Shown: piece by piece, positions 32,136-34,029 of the stretch | How positions within the stretch are numbered: position 1 is the first letter of the stretch | Layout: each line of letters opens with the position of its first letter | Assembly: GCA_003833135.1 (NCBI GenBank) | Contig: QZLH01000662.1 | Location: 10,081-44,109 of the forward strand | Length of the DNA: 34,029 nt | Direction of reading: 5' to 3' | DNA from: Oehlia diaphana | Lineage: Eukaryota; Glomeromycota; Glomeromycetes; Glomerales; Glomeraceae | Notes under the pieces: model-generated | Databases searched by the model: none | What the model saw: only the letters and a program-made list of their open reading frames with translations | Told to the model about the DNA's origin: nothing | Program-made: the position numbers and the translations under genes

Positions 32136-33626
32136 TTATACAGAAAATAATTTTTGAACCCAAAAACGATGATGTATAAAAGAAGTTTTATGTTCATTCA
32201 TTTCATCAGGTATACTTTGTAATAATTGATCATAATCTTCATGATTTACACCAATAATTTGCGATAAACGAGGTTTTATCGCACGTATTATCATCAAAAA
32301 ATCCTCACAAGCCAATTCTCCAAGTCGTCTATTAAATTAATATTTGATATATTTAGAAAAATTTTATAACAATTATATCATTTATAAATTTCACCTTTTA
32401 CTTTTTTATAATTTCACCTTTTACCTTTATAAAAAAATTAAAAACTTACCCTGCCCATGAACCACAACTAATTAATTTTTCATCGTGAAATACTTGATCG
32501 ATTTGGTTTGTATCCTTAAGAAATTGTTCCAATTTTTCCGTTATATTTATAAAAATATTCTGTGATTGAAGATCTTTTATAACTACGGTAGTCAAAAGGA
32601 TTTTTTGTGAGCTTTTTTTTAAAAATTAAAAAATTTACTACTATGATAGACTTACATGTGTCATTTAAATATATGGTTATAGGACCTTCATTACGTGCTT
32701 TTAATTCTGGTTCCATTAACTAAAAAAAAAAAAAGAAAATTTAAATAAATTAAACTCTTTCACTCTTTACATTTACATTCCTTACATCATCAACATCAAT
32801 CATTATTTACCTCGATCCAACCACCAGGTTTTGTTATTCTTATTATTTCATTTATCATAAATTTCCAATCTTGTTCAGAAAAACCATAACTTAAATTTCT
32901 TATAAATATATAATCAAAAGTGGAATTTTTAAAAGGTAAACCATCTAATACATTCCCTTTAATAAATTTAATATTTTTTGACATATCATCATTTCCAATT
33001 AAAGTATTAGTTAAATCCACACCAGTAAAATTTGATTTTGGAAAAGTTTCAGCCATATCTAATAACCAAGCACCAGGACCACAACCTAAATCCAATACTT
33101 CAGTACCACCAATTTTTAAAATTTCTTTAACAGGAGAAGAAAAATTACTTTGAAAAACATTATTAAGTAAATAATGATAAGTTTTTAATCTATCCATTTC
33201 AATTTCATCATTTGGTAAGAAATATTTTACAGTATCAATATTATGAAAACGTCTACCATCAATAAATTTAAAATCCGAAGGAAATTCCGATGATTGGTTA
33301 TCACAAAAATTATTATGTGTATTAAAATAATCAGGTGAATCCATAAATAAATTTCGTGGTGTTCCAGAAGGAGTATTTGGTGTTGATACCATTAATACAT
33401 TATTTGATGGTGGTGTATTTTTAGGATGTGACGTTGTTAAAGACCATTTTGATGAAGATTTTATAGAAAATGTGGATTTTCTTTTATTAAGAAAACTGTT
33501 TGAACGTGAATTTGTTGATATGATCGATGGTGATGATGATGGTTTGGATGATACTGATGATACTGTGATTGTATGGGAAGAAGTGGTACTAGAGAAGGTG
33601 GAATTTTTTGAAAATGATTTACCCAT
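32136..33626 (-). CDS. SAM-dependent methyltransferase, 4 exons, 401 aa
   Basis: Exons in transcription order: 33626-32811, 32719-32656, 32582-32450, 32328-32136. They total 1206 nt in frame with introns of 73-121 nt and good GTAAGT/GTAAAT donors. It is a class I (Rossmann-fold) methyltransferase. Motif I VLDLGCGPG is at 177-185, the acidic residue binding the adenosyl ribose is Asp204 in TGVDLT, and a post-motif NVLDGLPF is at 225-232. FDYIFIRNLSYGF and ITKPGGWIE follow. Residues 1-100 are Ser/Thr-rich and probably disordered. The start MGKSFSK fits an N-myristoylation pattern (Gly2, Ser6), so membrane attachment is possible. Substrate unknown; similar proteins are numerous in Glomeromycotina. 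It lies alone, with AT-repeat upstream. Small frames on either strand within it are shadows. Confidence 0.88.
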
Positions 33627-33719
33627 ATTTTAAAGAAAAAATTTTGAGAAAAGAAAAATTGGGTTGTTAACGTTTATTTTGGAAAAATATATAAAGAAAA
33701 ATCAAGACGCAGTAACGAA

Positions 33720-33761
<42 letters not shown>

Positions 33762-33952
33762 ATGTATATATATTAATATATATATATATATATATATTAT
33801 ATGTATGTACGTATGTTTGTATATAAATAATAATAAAAAAATAAAATTTTTTTAAAAGAAAAGATTTTTTTTGAAAGCTTTCATAAATCTTTCATGACAC
33901 TTTCAAAAAAAAAAAAAAAAAAAAAAAAATAAAAAATTTTTTTTAAAAAAAA

Positions 33953-34007
<55 letters not shown>

Positions 34008-34029
34008 TAATTTAAAAAAAAAATTTATA
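33627..34029. repeat. AT microsatellites and poly(A), probable contig edge
   Basis: (TA)n runs occur at about 33725-33753, 33776-33797 and 33986-34008, separated by GTATGTA and long A-tracts (33906-33930, 33945-33985). They lie directly upstream of the methyltransferase start, so part of that gene's promoter is low-complexity sequence. Such sequence often ends an assembly contig and may be partly assembly error. Confidence 0.7.

Noticed and set aside
33664..33855. 63-codon ORF rich in Tyr/Ile
   Set aside because: Translation of TA microsatellite.
1..34029. tRNA or 5S rRNA genes
   Set aside because: No B-box-like GGTTCGAATCC with a matching A-box and cloverleaf was found. The TTCGA hits near 22425 and 6200 have no acceptor or anticodon stems.

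Overview
The window looks like nuclear DNA of an AT-rich fungus, most likely an arbuscular mycorrhizal fungus (Glomeromycotina, Rhizophagus-like). The reasons are the very low GC content, compact 49-121 nt GT-AG introns, tyrosine-kinase-like (TKL) kinase genes with one fused to Sel1-like repeats, a short-chain SAM-methyltransferase gene of a type common in these fungi, and intergenic DNA full of decayed mobile elements. The organism is inferred from gene families; no species marker is present.

Only three genes look intact, and each was rebuilt here from splice sites that preserve frame. Two form a head-to-head pair around a 550 bp intergenic region. On the minus strand (9767 down to 7228) an 8-exon gene encodes 673 aa with two complete kinase domains in tandem. 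On the plus strand (10318 to 13696) a 6-exon gene encodes 980 aa, one kinase followed by about 12-13 Sel1-like repeats. Their N-termini, kinase domains and intron positions correspond, so they are local paralogues that differ in their C-terminal module. The third gene, minus strand 33626 down to 32136, has 4 exons and encodes a 401 aa SAM-dependent methyltransferase with a serine-rich N-terminus and a possible myristoylation signal.

The rest is a graveyard. Left arm (1-7200): a TTTCGGCA octamer array, a foldback element at 1.9-2.3 kb, a 1.25 kb TIR element with a purine-rich minisatellite core (2492-3745), and a three-element nest of MITEs (3919-4404) in which two insertions have exact 10 bp and 9 bp target-site duplications. 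Middle (13.7-18.5 kb): a Sel1-like relic, a frameshifted non-LTR retrotransposon reverse transcriptase, and a dead kinase. Right arm (18.5-32 kb): a minisatellite split by a hAT remnant, a Tc1/mariner-type MITE inside a second element, two diverged copies of a secreted-protein-like pseudogene, a threefold ~520-600 bp tandem duplication carrying an exon-like frame, and a fragment of mitochondrial large-subunit rRNA. The last 400 bases are AT microsatellite and poly-A, probably near a contig end.

The most interesting functional unit is the divergent tandem-kinase / kinase-Sel1 pair, which could work as a co-expressed signalling pair. That role is inference; the gene structures are read directly from the sequence.
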